The translations under genes and the position numbers were made by a program. From contig NC_035441.2 of the NCBI RefSeq assembly GCF_002127325.2, forward strand, positions 154,719,122 to 154,783,121: a DNA stretch of 64,000 bases, written 5' to 3'. A model generated the notes under the pieces. That model searched no databases, had not been told where the DNA came from, and saw only the letters and a program-made list of their open reading frames with translations. Shown one piece after another: positions 11,434 to 20,789 of the stretch (positions are counted from its first letter, which is position 1; each line of letters begins with the position of its first letter). The stretch comes from Helianthus annuus (Eukaryota > Streptophyta > Magnoliopsida > Asterales > Asteraceae).

Positions 11434-13218
11434 GGCCACCCGGGGTGGTTGTAATTTTGTGCGTGATGGAAATTGTTCACGCGTGAACAATAGCAAAACA
11501 CCACCGCCACCCCATATATTTCACGCGTGGAACTTGTATCGTGTCATAAATTTGACGCGTTAAACAATAAAAATCCGACCGTTGCTCCTCTTTTTGACCG
11601 TTTTTAACGTTAATTTAATAAAAAAAACCTATAAACAATTTATATATACTTTACAATTTTTAACCATTTCACCCACACCAAAACACAAACACATACCACA
11701 CATTCTACAATTTTTATACCATTTCACAAATTGATTTTCCTACGGATTCGACGTTTCCGTTGGACAGTGATAACGATAGCCAATCGTCTTCCGACAATGA
11801 GACGCTTAAATTTTTCGTGTCGTGTATAACGATCTTGAAGGAAGTTCAAACCGCCCAAAGAAGAAAATGGTGGATCGAGATCGGGTACATGCCAATGAAG
11901 TGTTAATGAACGATTGTTTTGTAGAGAATCCGGTCTACAATGCCAAAACGTTTAGAGATCGGTTTCGTTTACCAAAATAATTATTTTTAAAGATTGTTGG
12001 AGATATCAAAGCAACTGAAGAATGGTTTCAAGAAAGTTACGACGCGAGGGGCAAACCAAGTTTCACGCCGATACAAAAATGCACGTCCGCTATTCGCCAA
12101 CTAGCGACAGGTAACCCTCCCGATCAATTTGATGAATACCTAGCTATGTCGGACAGAACTTCGCGTGAATGTCTGCAAGTTTTTTGTAACGCGGTCATTA
12201 AATTGTATGGTAAAGAGTTTTTACGTAAACCGATGAGACACGACATCTCACGTATTTACGCCGCACGTGAGGGTAGATGGCATTTTCTTGGGATGCTCGG
12301 TAGCATCGATTGTACACATATCGAGTGGAGAAATTGTCCAAGAGAGTTGCGAGGGGCGTATGCTAGGGGTGACATCAAAAGACCAACCATCATACTTGAA
12401 GCGGTGGCGTCAAATGATTTATGGTTTTGGCATTCATATTTTGGTGTTCCAGGTTCAAACAACGACATCAATGTTTTGCACACGTCGCCGTTGTTCCAAA
12501 CCGTAACGGATGGTACCGCACCCTTCTGTCCCTTCTATGTTAATGGACGATATTACAGACGAGGCTTTCTTCTTATGGATGGTATTAACCCATCATTGTG
12601 TGTTTTTGTGAAAGCTCATTCGTTTCCTGTCGAGGCTAAAGAAAAAGCGTTTAAAAAGTTGCAAGAATCGGCAAGAAAAGATGTTGAGAAGGCTTTTGGT
12701 GTTTTAAAGGGTAGATGGGGCATTCTAAGCCGACCGGTTCGTGCGATGAATAAGAAATCAATACATAGCATAGTATATGCATGTATCATATTGCACAATA
12801 TGTTAATCAAAGAAGACGGACGTGCAATATCTTCAGATTGGCTGCTGGATCCTCCTACACAAGTTCACGTTCCTGAAAATATCCAACAACAGTTGCCTGA
12901 TGAAGAAACTCACTTTCGGTTGAGATACAATTTAATCGAACTAGTAGGTTTTTTAGGTTTGGAATTTCCTAATTCGGACGAGAGTAGAGTTTCTTTATGT
13001 ATGTTTTTTTAAATTGTAGTCTAAAATATTGAACTAGTATGTTTTAATTTAAATGAAATTTATAATTTATAATATTAGTGTTTTATTGTTAATTTATAAT
13101 TTAAAAAATAAAAAATGAAAAAGGTTGTGAGAGATGGAATAATGGTTGATAACATGGCGGAACTTGATTGGATGTTGTGAGTGATAGAATTTTTACAAGT
13201 GATAACCACCCCTACCCC
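11434..13218 (+). mobile_element. PIF/Harbinger DNA transposon
   Basis: TAA duplications flank the element (11431-11433 and 13219-13221). The ends are imperfect inverted repeats sharing GGGGTGGTT: GGCCACCCGGGGTGGTT on the left, and GGGGTAGGGGTGGTT as the reverse complement of the right. It carries one transposase gene. The Myb-like partner protein encoded by autonomous plant PIF/Pong elements is missing, so the copy looks non-autonomous or decayed. It inserted into the gag pseudogene. Confidence 0.8.
11867..13012 (+). pseudogene. PIF/Harbinger transposase (DDE, HARBI1-like)
   Basis: The longest clean frame is 12146-13012 (288 aa), but the same frame extends upstream to an ATG at 11867, interrupted by a TAA at 11978-11980. 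It encodes a plant PIF/Harbinger nuclease of the DDE_Tnp_4 family, which cuts and joins the transposon ends. Visible motifs: GSIDCTHIEW (first Asp, about residue 54 of the 288-aa frame), GVPGSNNDINVL (second Asp, about 106) and ARKDVEKAFGVLKGRW (Glu, about 181). All three catalytic acids are therefore present. The N-terminal helical segment with SFTPIQKCTSAIRQLA also fits the family. A further frameshift upstream of 11867 is likely. Confidence 0.85.
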
Positions 13219-13287
13219 TAAGGCTTCAAACTAGGCGGTGGTAAGAGTGGTGAGAGTGGTTTGTAAGGCTTCAAACTGGGTGGTAAG

Positions 13288-13706
13288 GGGTATGTTTGGA
13301 ATGAAGCTTTTAGGAGCTTCAAGCTTTAAGCTTTTAAGAAAAAGCTCCTACTCAATAAAAAGCCTTGTTTGGTTGAAGAAGCTTGAAGCTTTTAGGTTAG
13401 GAGCTTGAAGCTTTTGGTTGAACGCTCCTACTAGTAGCGTTTAGAAGGAGCTACAAGCTTTTAGGGAAAAAAATGACTATCTTAACCTCTAAATATAATG
13501 AACTTTTTAATATACAAACTTTTAAATTTTTTAGTTATGTCCATTTTAGTCATTTTATTAAAAGCTCCAGCTACTCTGCCAAACACCAAATATATCTAAA
13601 AAGCTACAGCTACTAGCTACCAGCTACAGCTAACAGCTACCAGCTTCCAGCCACCAGCTAGCAGCTTCCAGCCACCAGCTACCAGCTACTTTTGCCAAAC
13701 ATACCC
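13288..13706. mobile_element. MITE with GGGTATGTTTGG ends
   Basis: Perfect 12-bp terminal inverted repeats GGGTATGTTTGG/CCAAACATACCC are flanked by AAG on both sides (13285-13287, 13707-13709), a 3-bp duplication. The interior is rich in AAGCTT and AGCT words (GGAGCTTCAAGCTTTAAGC; CAGCTACCAGCTTCCAGC), so each half is self-similar. The superfamily is uncertain; a 3-bp duplication would suit PIF/Harbinger or CACTA, but the ends are not CACTA. Confidence 0.65.
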
Positions 13707-13834
13707 AAGATGTGCAGCTGCCTGGGGCGTTCGAATCAAGGCGGCCGACGATGGGTTGCAGGTGTTCTTTGGTGGGGGCGGTATCCTTACGGGGAGTATG
13801 GAAAGATGAAAACACCAATTTAATATAACCCTTA

Positions 13835-14672
13835 GGGTCTGTTTGGTATGGGGTAATGGAATAGACGGCGGAATGGAATAGACGAGGTAATAGAATGGAT
13901 GACGTAATGGAATTGATCATTACCATCCCATGTCTTGTTTGGTTACCATGTGTGAATAGAATTAACAATTACTTTTTGTTGTTTGGTATGCAAAAAAAGA
14001 CGAAGGAATAAAATCAGATGGCGGTGGTCAGTGATGTGCGATGACGGGGCGTGGCGCTAGGTGTCAGTTGTAGCGGCGGCGCCGCAGCGGTGGTTGGCGG
14101 TGGTGGTGGGTGGAGACGACGGCGGATGGTGACAACGGTGGTGGTGGTGGATGACGGTGGAGGTAGGTGGCGGTGATGGCGATGGTGGTGGCAGGGGTGG
14201 TCGGAGGTGGTAGCAGCGGCGACGGTGGTCGGAGGTGGTAGCGGTGGTGGCGGTGGGTGGTGGTGGTTGATAGCGGTGGTGTCGGTGATCGGAGGTGGCA
14301 GTGGCAATGGTGGCGCCGATGATCGAAGGTGGGTGGTGGCGATGATCGAAGGTTGCAGTGGCGACAGTGGGTGGCGACGACGGCGGTGGGTGGCGGTGGC
14401 GGGGGGCGGCGGAGGTGGGTGATGGCGGCGGATGACGGTGGCGGTGGTGGTGGTGTGTGTGTGTGGTAGCAACGGTGGTGGGTTGTGGTGTTCTTAATGA
14501 AGGGGGAAGAGGGAATGGAATGGAAAAAAAACAGGGGGGGGGGGGCGGATGGAATGATTTTGAGGGAATGAAATGCATTTTGGAATGGACGATTTCATTA
14601 CATCGACCAACCAAACACTCTTTTCTTCATTCCCTGACAATGGTCCATTCCATTCCACCTCTCATTTCTGCA
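13835..14672. mobile_element. Candidate Tourist-like MITE with GC-rich core
   Basis: The left end reads TTA|GGGTCTGTTTGGTATGG, a start common in plant Tourist/Harbinger MITEs. Near the right end GCATACCAAAAAG is complementary to it, but the last bases have decayed and no second TTA is clear. GGAATGGAAT words recur near the left end, with their complement near the right end. The centre is a GGT/GGC minisatellite. Confidence 0.45.
14020..14475. repeat. GGT/GGC-rich minisatellite
   Basis: About 450 bp is built from GGTGGT, GGCGGT and GATGATCGAAGG words with little else. Long Pro/His-rich frames on the opposite strand are products of this composition and not genes. Confidence 0.8.
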
Positions 14673-14716
14673 TACCAAAAAGGTAGCGGAGAAGTTTTTA
14701 CATAAGTAGTTGCATT

Positions 14717-15096
14717 TGTTGGAATAATCTTGATCGGGTCAGATTACGGGTCAAGTTGGATACGGTTCGAGTCAAGCTAACAGTCAAGATCGTGGGAGCT
14801 GGAATAAAGGGATTATTTACATGCTTTATTAGCTGCACGTTGAGGAGAAATAGTCATGTTTGACCGAGCTTATGGATCTGAACGTTGCAAGGCAGTATGT
14901 GGTTCCTAGAAAGCTGGAGATCATGGTTTAATTAGCATGTGCTTGTTTTATTTTATTTTATTTTATTTTATTTTATTATAAATAGGGTAGTAGGTCTGTC
15001 ATTTGATACTTGTACTCTCAATTCTAATATAACGAAAGTTCAAGCAGAAAACCCCTTCTTTTATTTCGTGAGTTTGAGTGAGGGGCTGAACCAACA
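14717..15096 (+). mobile_element. Copia-type 5' LTR (copia D, stranded)
   Basis: The LTR starts TGTTGGAATAATC and ends CCAACA, and is followed at once by a primer-binding site. A TATA-like ATTATAAATAGGG is at about 14976, after a (TTTTA)n run. No matching 3' LTR or pol is in the window, so only the 5' end of this element remains. Confidence 0.75.
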
Positions 15097-15098
15097 TT

Positions 15099-15110
15099 TG
15101 GTATCAGAGC
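15099..15110 (+). other. Primer-binding site, initiator tRNA-Met
   Basis: TGGTATCAGAGC is complementary to the 3' end of plant initiator tRNA-Met, the usual minus-strand primer of copia and many gypsy elements. It lies two bases after the LTR. Confidence 0.85.
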
Positions 15111-16155
15111 GCTCGGGTTAAATAAGCGGGTTTGAGAGTCGGTTCGAGAAAGGGTGTAGCCCTTGGCCGCGGGGTAAACGCAGCAGCAAGAAACGGAGCA
15201 AACCGAAGATGAAAGAAGTATTCGGAACAGCATGTGTTGTTTCGTGTCTGTCTGTTTAACAGTAGAAGACAGAGGCGTTAGCATGTTTCGGTCGACCGTT
15301 GTTGTGGTAGACGTACCGTTTGAGACGACGGGGGTGACCGGTGATAAACATTGTGTTCCGTGGCTGTTAGCTTTGTGTAAAGGAGTGTGAAGACCGGCTG
15401 CTACTGCAGCAAAGACCGAAGAAAGAGACCGTCGCCGGAAAATGACCGTACCGGCGTAAGAAAGAAAGACCGGCGAGAAGAGACCGAAGCCGTAGTAGAC
15501 GGAACGGCTTGAAAGAAAGACCGAAGAACTCGCGGGTGACAAGACCGTGAAGACCGATATAGACCGTCGTCACCGGATAAGAAGAACCGGTGATCAGAAG
15601 ACCGCCGTCGGAAAGTTGTTCTGATGGGAGACAAAGACCGAAGACCGCTGCCGGAAATTGAGTTCCGGTGGGAAATAGAGAAGATCGTAGGTGTGAGCCA
15701 GAGACCGAAGGGTTCACATTAGACTGAAAGAAAGAAAAGAAGAAATCGACTAGAAAGAAAGAAAGAGTCGATCAAGAAAGTTGTAGAAAGAAAGTGAAAG
15801 CAAGAGTTGAGCATTTTTGATCAACAGGAAGACTTTGAAGCATGTAATCGAACCCATGTGGTTCATTTAGCAAGAAAACAGATTCTGGTTTTTGCCAGAA
15901 AAGATGTGTTAAAGCAAAGCAGGTTAAAGAAAGAAGAATGAAAGACCTAGAGAAAGAAAAGCTGATCCAAATTAGCTGAAAAAGGAAGTCCGATAAGATA
16001 GAAAGACCGTTTCAGGTATTCGAAGAGCAAGTGATCGGATTCGTGTGTTCGTGTTGCAAGAACCGAGTCATGCGTGGCTCATAGCAAGTAGCAAGACGTA
16101 ATCTTTGTGGTTCGAATAGCAAGTTAGCAAGAAGAGTTAAAGATAGCTAGCAAGA
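15111..16155 (+). other. Purine-rich leader of copia D
   Basis: The kilobase after the primer site is purine-rich, with many AAGACCG and AAGAAAG words and no gag frame. It fits an untranslated leader cut short by the following foldback element. Frames on the opposite strand (Ser/Arg/Phe-rich) are composition artefacts. Confidence 0.5.
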
Positions 16156-16159
16156 TCGA

Positions 16160-16755
16160 CATCAAGAGCATTGAGCACCCAAAGAGTGAAACTAGGTTGG
16201 CATGAAGTTTGCAAGTGAAAATAGGTAAACATAAAGCGGCTTTCATGGAACATTTCTTGGCACCTGCAAAAGTTGTTCAACAACTCTGCCTTGTCGCCAC
16301 TGAATAAACCACAACTTTCATCAAAAAGCCGCTGAACCATACAAAGGTATCAAAAAGCCGCTGAACCATCTAACCATGTTTCATAAAGTCGTTGTTTGAT
16401 GTAACCATGTTTCATAGCCGCTGATTCAAAAAAATCTTTCCTAATCTGCTTATCCCATGTCAATTTAGGCTTGTCTCTACTCCTCTTCCTCTTTACAATG
16501 AGGGTTTCCACAGTTCTAACGAGTGTTGTAGTGAGCCTCCCTTCGTTTATCTTACCTGATATACTAGTTAATTACATGCCCAAACCATCGCTATTTCAAA
16601 TGACCATTTTAATAAAAAAATGGCTGAATAAAATGGTGACCATTTTAATAAAAAATGTTCCACGAAAGCCGCTGTATGATTAAGTGGTTTACCTATTTTC
16701 ACTTGCAAACTTCATGCCTACCTAGTTTCACTCTTTGGGTGCTCAAAGCACAGAA
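16160..16755. mobile_element. Foldback element with about 100-bp inverted arms
   Basis: The arm at 16165-16255 (from GAGCACCCAAAGAGTGAAAC through ATGGAACATTT) is matched in reverse complement at 16645-16745. The arms differ at several positions. Between them the word AAAAGCCGCTGAACCAT occurs twice. I see no convincing target duplication, so the class is open; long arms suggest a Mutator-like or foldback element. Confidence 0.6.
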
Positions 16756-17190
16756 AGAAAGAAGAGAGACAATCAACTGGGGCAATTATATTATCTGTTT
16801 ATTCATGAAGGTTAAATACACAAAGGAAATATGTAGAACAATGCAATACGTGAAAAGTAAACATGTGAAATGGGAACATGCCAACATGGAGATGATGGGA
16901 AATGTAACAGGTGCAGCTAATGCAGGAAAATAGGAACGAATGCAACAACTTCTTCAAATCGCATGGGCTTCCTTTTGTTACTGGTGGGCCTGATTGATGG
17001 CTGTGCGGCCCGAACTGCTGAGCCCAGTTCATTACGTGGGCCTGGGCTGCTTTGTATATCTCTTGTCAAGACTACTAAAACTCCTCGAAACACAACAAAA
17101 AATACGTCGACTTTACTCGCAGATCTTGTTAAGAGATAATATAAGTTTAGGGGTATTATAGCATTTTGTTAATTAGGGTGTTAGATATAT
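16756..17190. other. Unassigned stretch
   Basis: No convincing gene, RNA or terminal repeat. A 92-aa frame covers 16655-16933 but starts inside the foldback arm and has no recognisable motif. Confidence 0.45.
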
Positions 17191-17199
17191 ATCATGTTA

Positions 17200-17412
17200 G
17201 AGAAAATTGCTAAATTCGTCCCTGAGGTTTTACACAAATTGCTAGATCAGTCCAAAATCAAGATTTGCTGCTAAAACAGTCCAAAATCAAGATTTGTTTT
17301 GCTATATTAGCAAAACAAATCTTGATTTTGGACTGTTTTAGCAGCAAATCTTGATTTTGGACTGATCTAGCAATTTGTGTAAAACCTTAGGGACGAATTT
17401 AGCAATTAACTC
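17200..17412. mobile_element. Foldback MITE with 9-bp duplication (Mutator type)
   Basis: Two nearly perfect arms of about 100 bp begin GAGAAAATTGCTAAATTCGTCCC and end with the complement finishing in AACTC. The 9-bp duplication ATCATGTTA flanks both sides (17191-17199 and 17413-17421). The word CAGTCCAAAATCAAGATTTG is doubled inside each arm. Non-coding, 213 bp. Confidence 0.85.
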
Positions 17413-17423
17413 ATCATGTTATC

Positions 17424-17768
17424 CCCCCCACTTGTGGCCTAGTGGTAGGAGACTTGGGTTTTTCAATGGAGACTCAAGTTCAATTCTCACTTGCGTCATA
17501 TTAGGGTGGATATTGTGCAATGATGATGACAAACCCACCGAGGGGGGTTCGATCCTGAGCCGCACCCCGGTTTTCATCCAACTGTTACTTCAGTGAGGCT
17601 TCTCGTGTGGAGGCAGTATGGTTTTCGAGGGAACGCCGTAACCAAATCTGACCAACCCAGTGCAGGCCCGGTTAAGACAACGTAGTCTGGGCAGATCTTG
17701 GCTAGGTCCGCCGTTTAGACGGTGTGACATTAAGTCACTAAAAAAGAAAGTCACCGTTAAAAAAAAGT
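17424..17768 (+). mobile_element. tRNA-derived SINE
   Basis: Near its start GTGGCCTAGTGGTAGGAGACT resembles a pol III A box, and AGTTCAATTCTCACT about 35 bp on resembles a B box. A second GGGTTCGATCCTGAGC lies further down. The body ends in A-rich tracts near 17731 and 17758. A short GTTAT at both ends may be the target duplication. The layout fits plant SINEs; no frame is expected. Confidence 0.6.
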
Positions 17769-18089
17769 TATATATCAATATGTATTGGCTTTCAGTTGGA
17801 TCTAATAAATACAATTGCAAGTTACGTAAGGAATCTCTTTAGATCTTACTGCCACTAAAAAAAATAAAGGATACTAGTTTAAGAAAGTTACATTTCTACC
17901 GTGCATGCAATATATTCATGTTAAAATAAACAAAAATTATTCTCTTATAATTACTTATCCTGTTATTGTCAAATGATAACTATTTATGAGAGCATGAGTG
18001 TAAGGCAGTGGAAAGGTTTGTAGAAGCATACTCATGTGTGGGCAGGACGGACCATCGTTCAGAGCACGTTTAATCGAGAGAAAGAAAAT
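17769..18089. other. Unassigned AT-rich stretch
   Basis: I see nothing specific between the SINE and the first TA-flanked element. Confidence 0.45.
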
Positions 18090-18103
18090 CATATATCTAT
18101 ATA

Positions 18104-19078
18104 GGGGCAGAATCTGGAGAAAACACTTAAAAGTGTGAAAACAACGAGAACAATTTGGGTGTTGACATGTGACGTTGATGCTAACTTACACTAAGGGTAA
18201 TATTGTCAAAAAGCTCATCCACATGTCACTCACATGCAAAGACCATGAACATGCAAGTCACATACATATTCCATCATCTTTGTTAAACTCTCGTAACTTT
18301 TCTATACGCGATTATTTTCTAAAAAAATTACACCATGAAAGCGAGTGTTTTATTATCTTTCAATCGAGTATACTATTACTATGCTTTTAAATTAAAAAAA
18401 TGACATGAACTGGATGTTCAATAAAAACACCATAAAAACATAAAGTTCAGAAAAAATGCCATGAAAATACCCAGTTGAAAACGCCATAAAATACCCAGTT
18501 TAGAAAAACACTATGAAAAATTCAGTTGAAAACGCCATAAAAATACTCAGTTCGGAAAAACACCATGAAAAACTTAGTTGAAAACGCCATAAAAACACCC
18601 AATTTAGAAAAATGCCATAAAAACCTAGTTGAAAACGCCATAAAAACACCAAATTCAGAAAAACGCCATAAAAACATCTAGTTCAGAAAACACCATAAAA
18701 CTAGGTAAAACTGCCATAAAAACACAAAGTTGAAAACGCCATAAAAAACTCAGTTCATTTTTTTCGAAAAGTATATCAATAGTATACTTGTTGAAAGAAA
18801 AAAAACGCTTGATTTTATGTTGTATTTTTTTTTAAGAAAATAATCATGTATAAAAAAGTTATGGATGTTTTAAATATGATGGGGGAAATGGCATGTGATT
18901 AGCATGTGCATCCTTGTTTGAATCTTCCCAATTTACCCCTCCTAGTAGTTGTAAGGTTCCCAATATTTACAAAAATGTCACCGCATCAATCTTATCCACA
19001 AATCACAAAGATCTTGTGGCTAAAAAACTTTCTCACCGTTTTCACACTTTCAGTGGTTTTCTCCTGAACCCATTTCCC
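18104..19078 (+). mobile_element. TA-flanked TIR element Ia
   Basis: The left terminus GGGGCAGAATCTGGAGAAAAC and the reverse complement of the right terminus share GGAGAAAAC, AAGTGTGAAAAC and GAGAA, so the ends are inverted repeats. A short TA tract (18090-18103) lies outside on the left, and CT/TA microsatellites on the right. The interior (about 18410-18760) repeats a unit of 30-40 bp with AACGCCATAAAAAC. Transposase absent. It is a close relative, in opposite orientation, of element Ib. Confidence 0.65.
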
Positions 19079-19091
19079 TCTCTCTCTCTCA

Positions 19092-19174
<83 letters not shown>
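19079..19174. repeat. (CT)n-(TA)n microsatellite
   Basis: A CT run (19079-19103) passes into an uninterrupted TA run (about 19104-19174). It is the axis between elements Ia and Ib. Confidence 0.95.
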
Positions 19175-19176
<2 letters not shown>

Positions 19177-20404
19177 AACAGGATCAGGAGAGAACGCCTC
19201 AAAGTGTGAGAACGGTGAGAACGATTCTCAGCCACAAGATCTTAGTGGTTTGTGGCTGAGATTGATGCGGTGGCATTTTTGTAAATAATAGGGGTCTTGG
19301 AACTACCAGGAGGGGTAAAATAGGAAGATCCAATCAAAGGTGTACATGCTAATCACATGCCATTTTCCCCCATCATATTTAAACGACAATAACTTTTTTA
19401 TACGTGATTATTTTTCGAAAAAAAATACACCATAAAACTCAGCGTTTTTTTATCTTTCCAATGAGTATACTACTGATATACTTTTCGAAAAAAATTAACT
19501 GGGTTTTATGGCGTTTTTCTGAACTGGGTGTTTTATGGCGTTTTAGACTAGGTATTTTCATGGCGTTTTTCTGAACTAGGTGTTTTTATGGCGTTTTAAC
19601 TAGGTATTTTCATGGCGTTTTTCTGAACTAAGTGTTTTATGGCGTTTTCAACTGAGTTTTTCATGACGTTTTTCTGAACTGCGTGTTTTACGGTGTTTTT
19701 AAAAAATGGGTTTTTTGAGCAGTTGTAAATTATAGCTCAAAAATAGCTTTTTTATGGCGTTTTAACTGGGAGCTCTGTGTGTCTTCATTGGAGTATGAAT
19801 TCTTTTATTTTCAATCACATCCCCCCAAAACTGCGTGTATGACGAACTAATTAAATACTTGTGTTCACACTTGTTCACACTATAAGTTACACTTTGGACC
19901 CTGGAAATATAGTTTTTTTTGTTATGGCGTTTTAACTAGTATGAATTCTTTTATTTCCAATCACATTCCCCCAAAGCTGTGTGTATGATGAAACTAATTA
20001 AATACTTGTGTTCACACTTGTTTGCACTTGTTCACACTATAAGTTACACTTTGGACCCTGAAAATATTGTTATAACGTTTTAACTAGGAGCTGGCTCAAA
20101 AAATGGTTTTTTGAGCTGTTGTAAATTATAGCTCAAAAAATAGCTTTTGAGTGTTTTATGGCGTTCAAAAAAATGGTTTTTTTGAGCTGTTGTAAATTAT
20201 AGCTTAAAAATACTTTTTGAGTGTTTGGCGTTTTTCTAAATTGGGTGTTTTTATGGCGTTTTATTTGAATACCCAGTTCATGTGAGTGGGTTTTTTTTGA
20301 CAATATTACCCCTTAGTGTAATTTAACATCAATGCCACATGTCACCACCAAAATCGTTCTCACCGTTCTCACACTTTTCTCCGTTCTCTCTAAATCCTGA
20401 CCCC
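19175..20404 (-). mobile_element. TA-flanked TIR element Ib
   Basis: It begins GGAACAGGATCAGGAGAGAACG and ends CTCTCTAAATCCTGACCCC. Its right end is the reverse complement of the left end of Ia over about 130 bp, and its left end matches the right end of Ia over about 200 bp. The interior (19500-20260) repeats GAACTGGGTGTTTTATGGCGTTTT-like units. No transposase. An alternative reading is one 2.3 kb foldback element with a TA axis, but each half has its own two termini. Confidence 0.65.

Positions 20405-20463
<59 letters not shown>
20405..20463. repeat. (TA)n microsatellite
   Basis: TA repeat with one CA interruption, placed between elements Ib and II. Confidence 0.95.
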
Positions 20464-20466
<3 letters not shown>

Positions 20467-20789
20467 GATCGCTAAAATGAAAACCATCTCTAGTCGTAAA
20501 AACCATGGGAACCACTTTCTAGCCTTTAGATTAACAAGATGGATGGATGAGATTAAAAGTAACAAATATTAATATTAAATGGTTTTTGTCTTATTATGTT
20601 TTTAATATTATAATCCAAAAGGTTAATTTGGTAAAATAACTCTATTTTGTCTTTTTTTCTTTATTGTTTTTTATTAGTTTTTTTGTATTATTATATTACT
20701 TTTTATTTTTTAAACATAACCTTTTTATTAAAAACATTTTAAAATTCAGTTTTTTTAAAGTTTTTTTTTATACTTTTCAATTTGAGTTT

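Larger units (their letters stand above)
10765..13800 (-). pseudogene. Ty3-gypsy gag, split by two transposons
   Basis: Read on the minus strand, pieces of one Gag can be followed across the insertions. 13800-13710 encodes an N-terminal segment with PRKDTAPTKEHLQ. 13287-13222 encodes a heptad-like stretch with TTQFEALQTTLTT. 11433-11100 gives the retrotransposon Gag core with YNYFTYYNF, GEALNWYNYL and FVHALELWF. 10990-10790 gives a decayed zinc knuckle EKYTPGYKC. The frame contains stops and shifts. The Harbinger element (11434-13218) and a MITE (13288-13706) interrupt it. Pol would follow to the left but the second Helitron sits there. It corresponds to the PF03732-type gag family; the assignment rests on motifs read by eye. 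Confidence 0.65.

Noticed and set aside
14014..14614. Long Pro/His/Thr-rich proteins on the minus strand
   Set aside because: They are translations of a GGT/GGC minisatellite in two frames; no start context, motif or conservation sign.
15024..15717. Overlapping minus-strand ORFs of 172 and 116 aa
   Set aside because: They run against the purine-rich leader of copia D, and their Ser/Phe/Arg repeats arise from AAGACCG words.
17520..17570. A functional tRNA gene around GGTTCGATCC
   Set aside because: No cloverleaf can be formed; the boxes fit a SINE head and body with A-rich tail.
18914..19288. 124-aa ORF with a Tyr-Ile repeat
   Set aside because: It is a translation through a (TA)n microsatellite and the element ends on both sides.
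18104..20404. One single 2.3 kb foldback element
   Set aside because: Possible, but each half has two recognisable termini of its own and a microsatellite lies in the axis, so two inverted relatives are the better reading.
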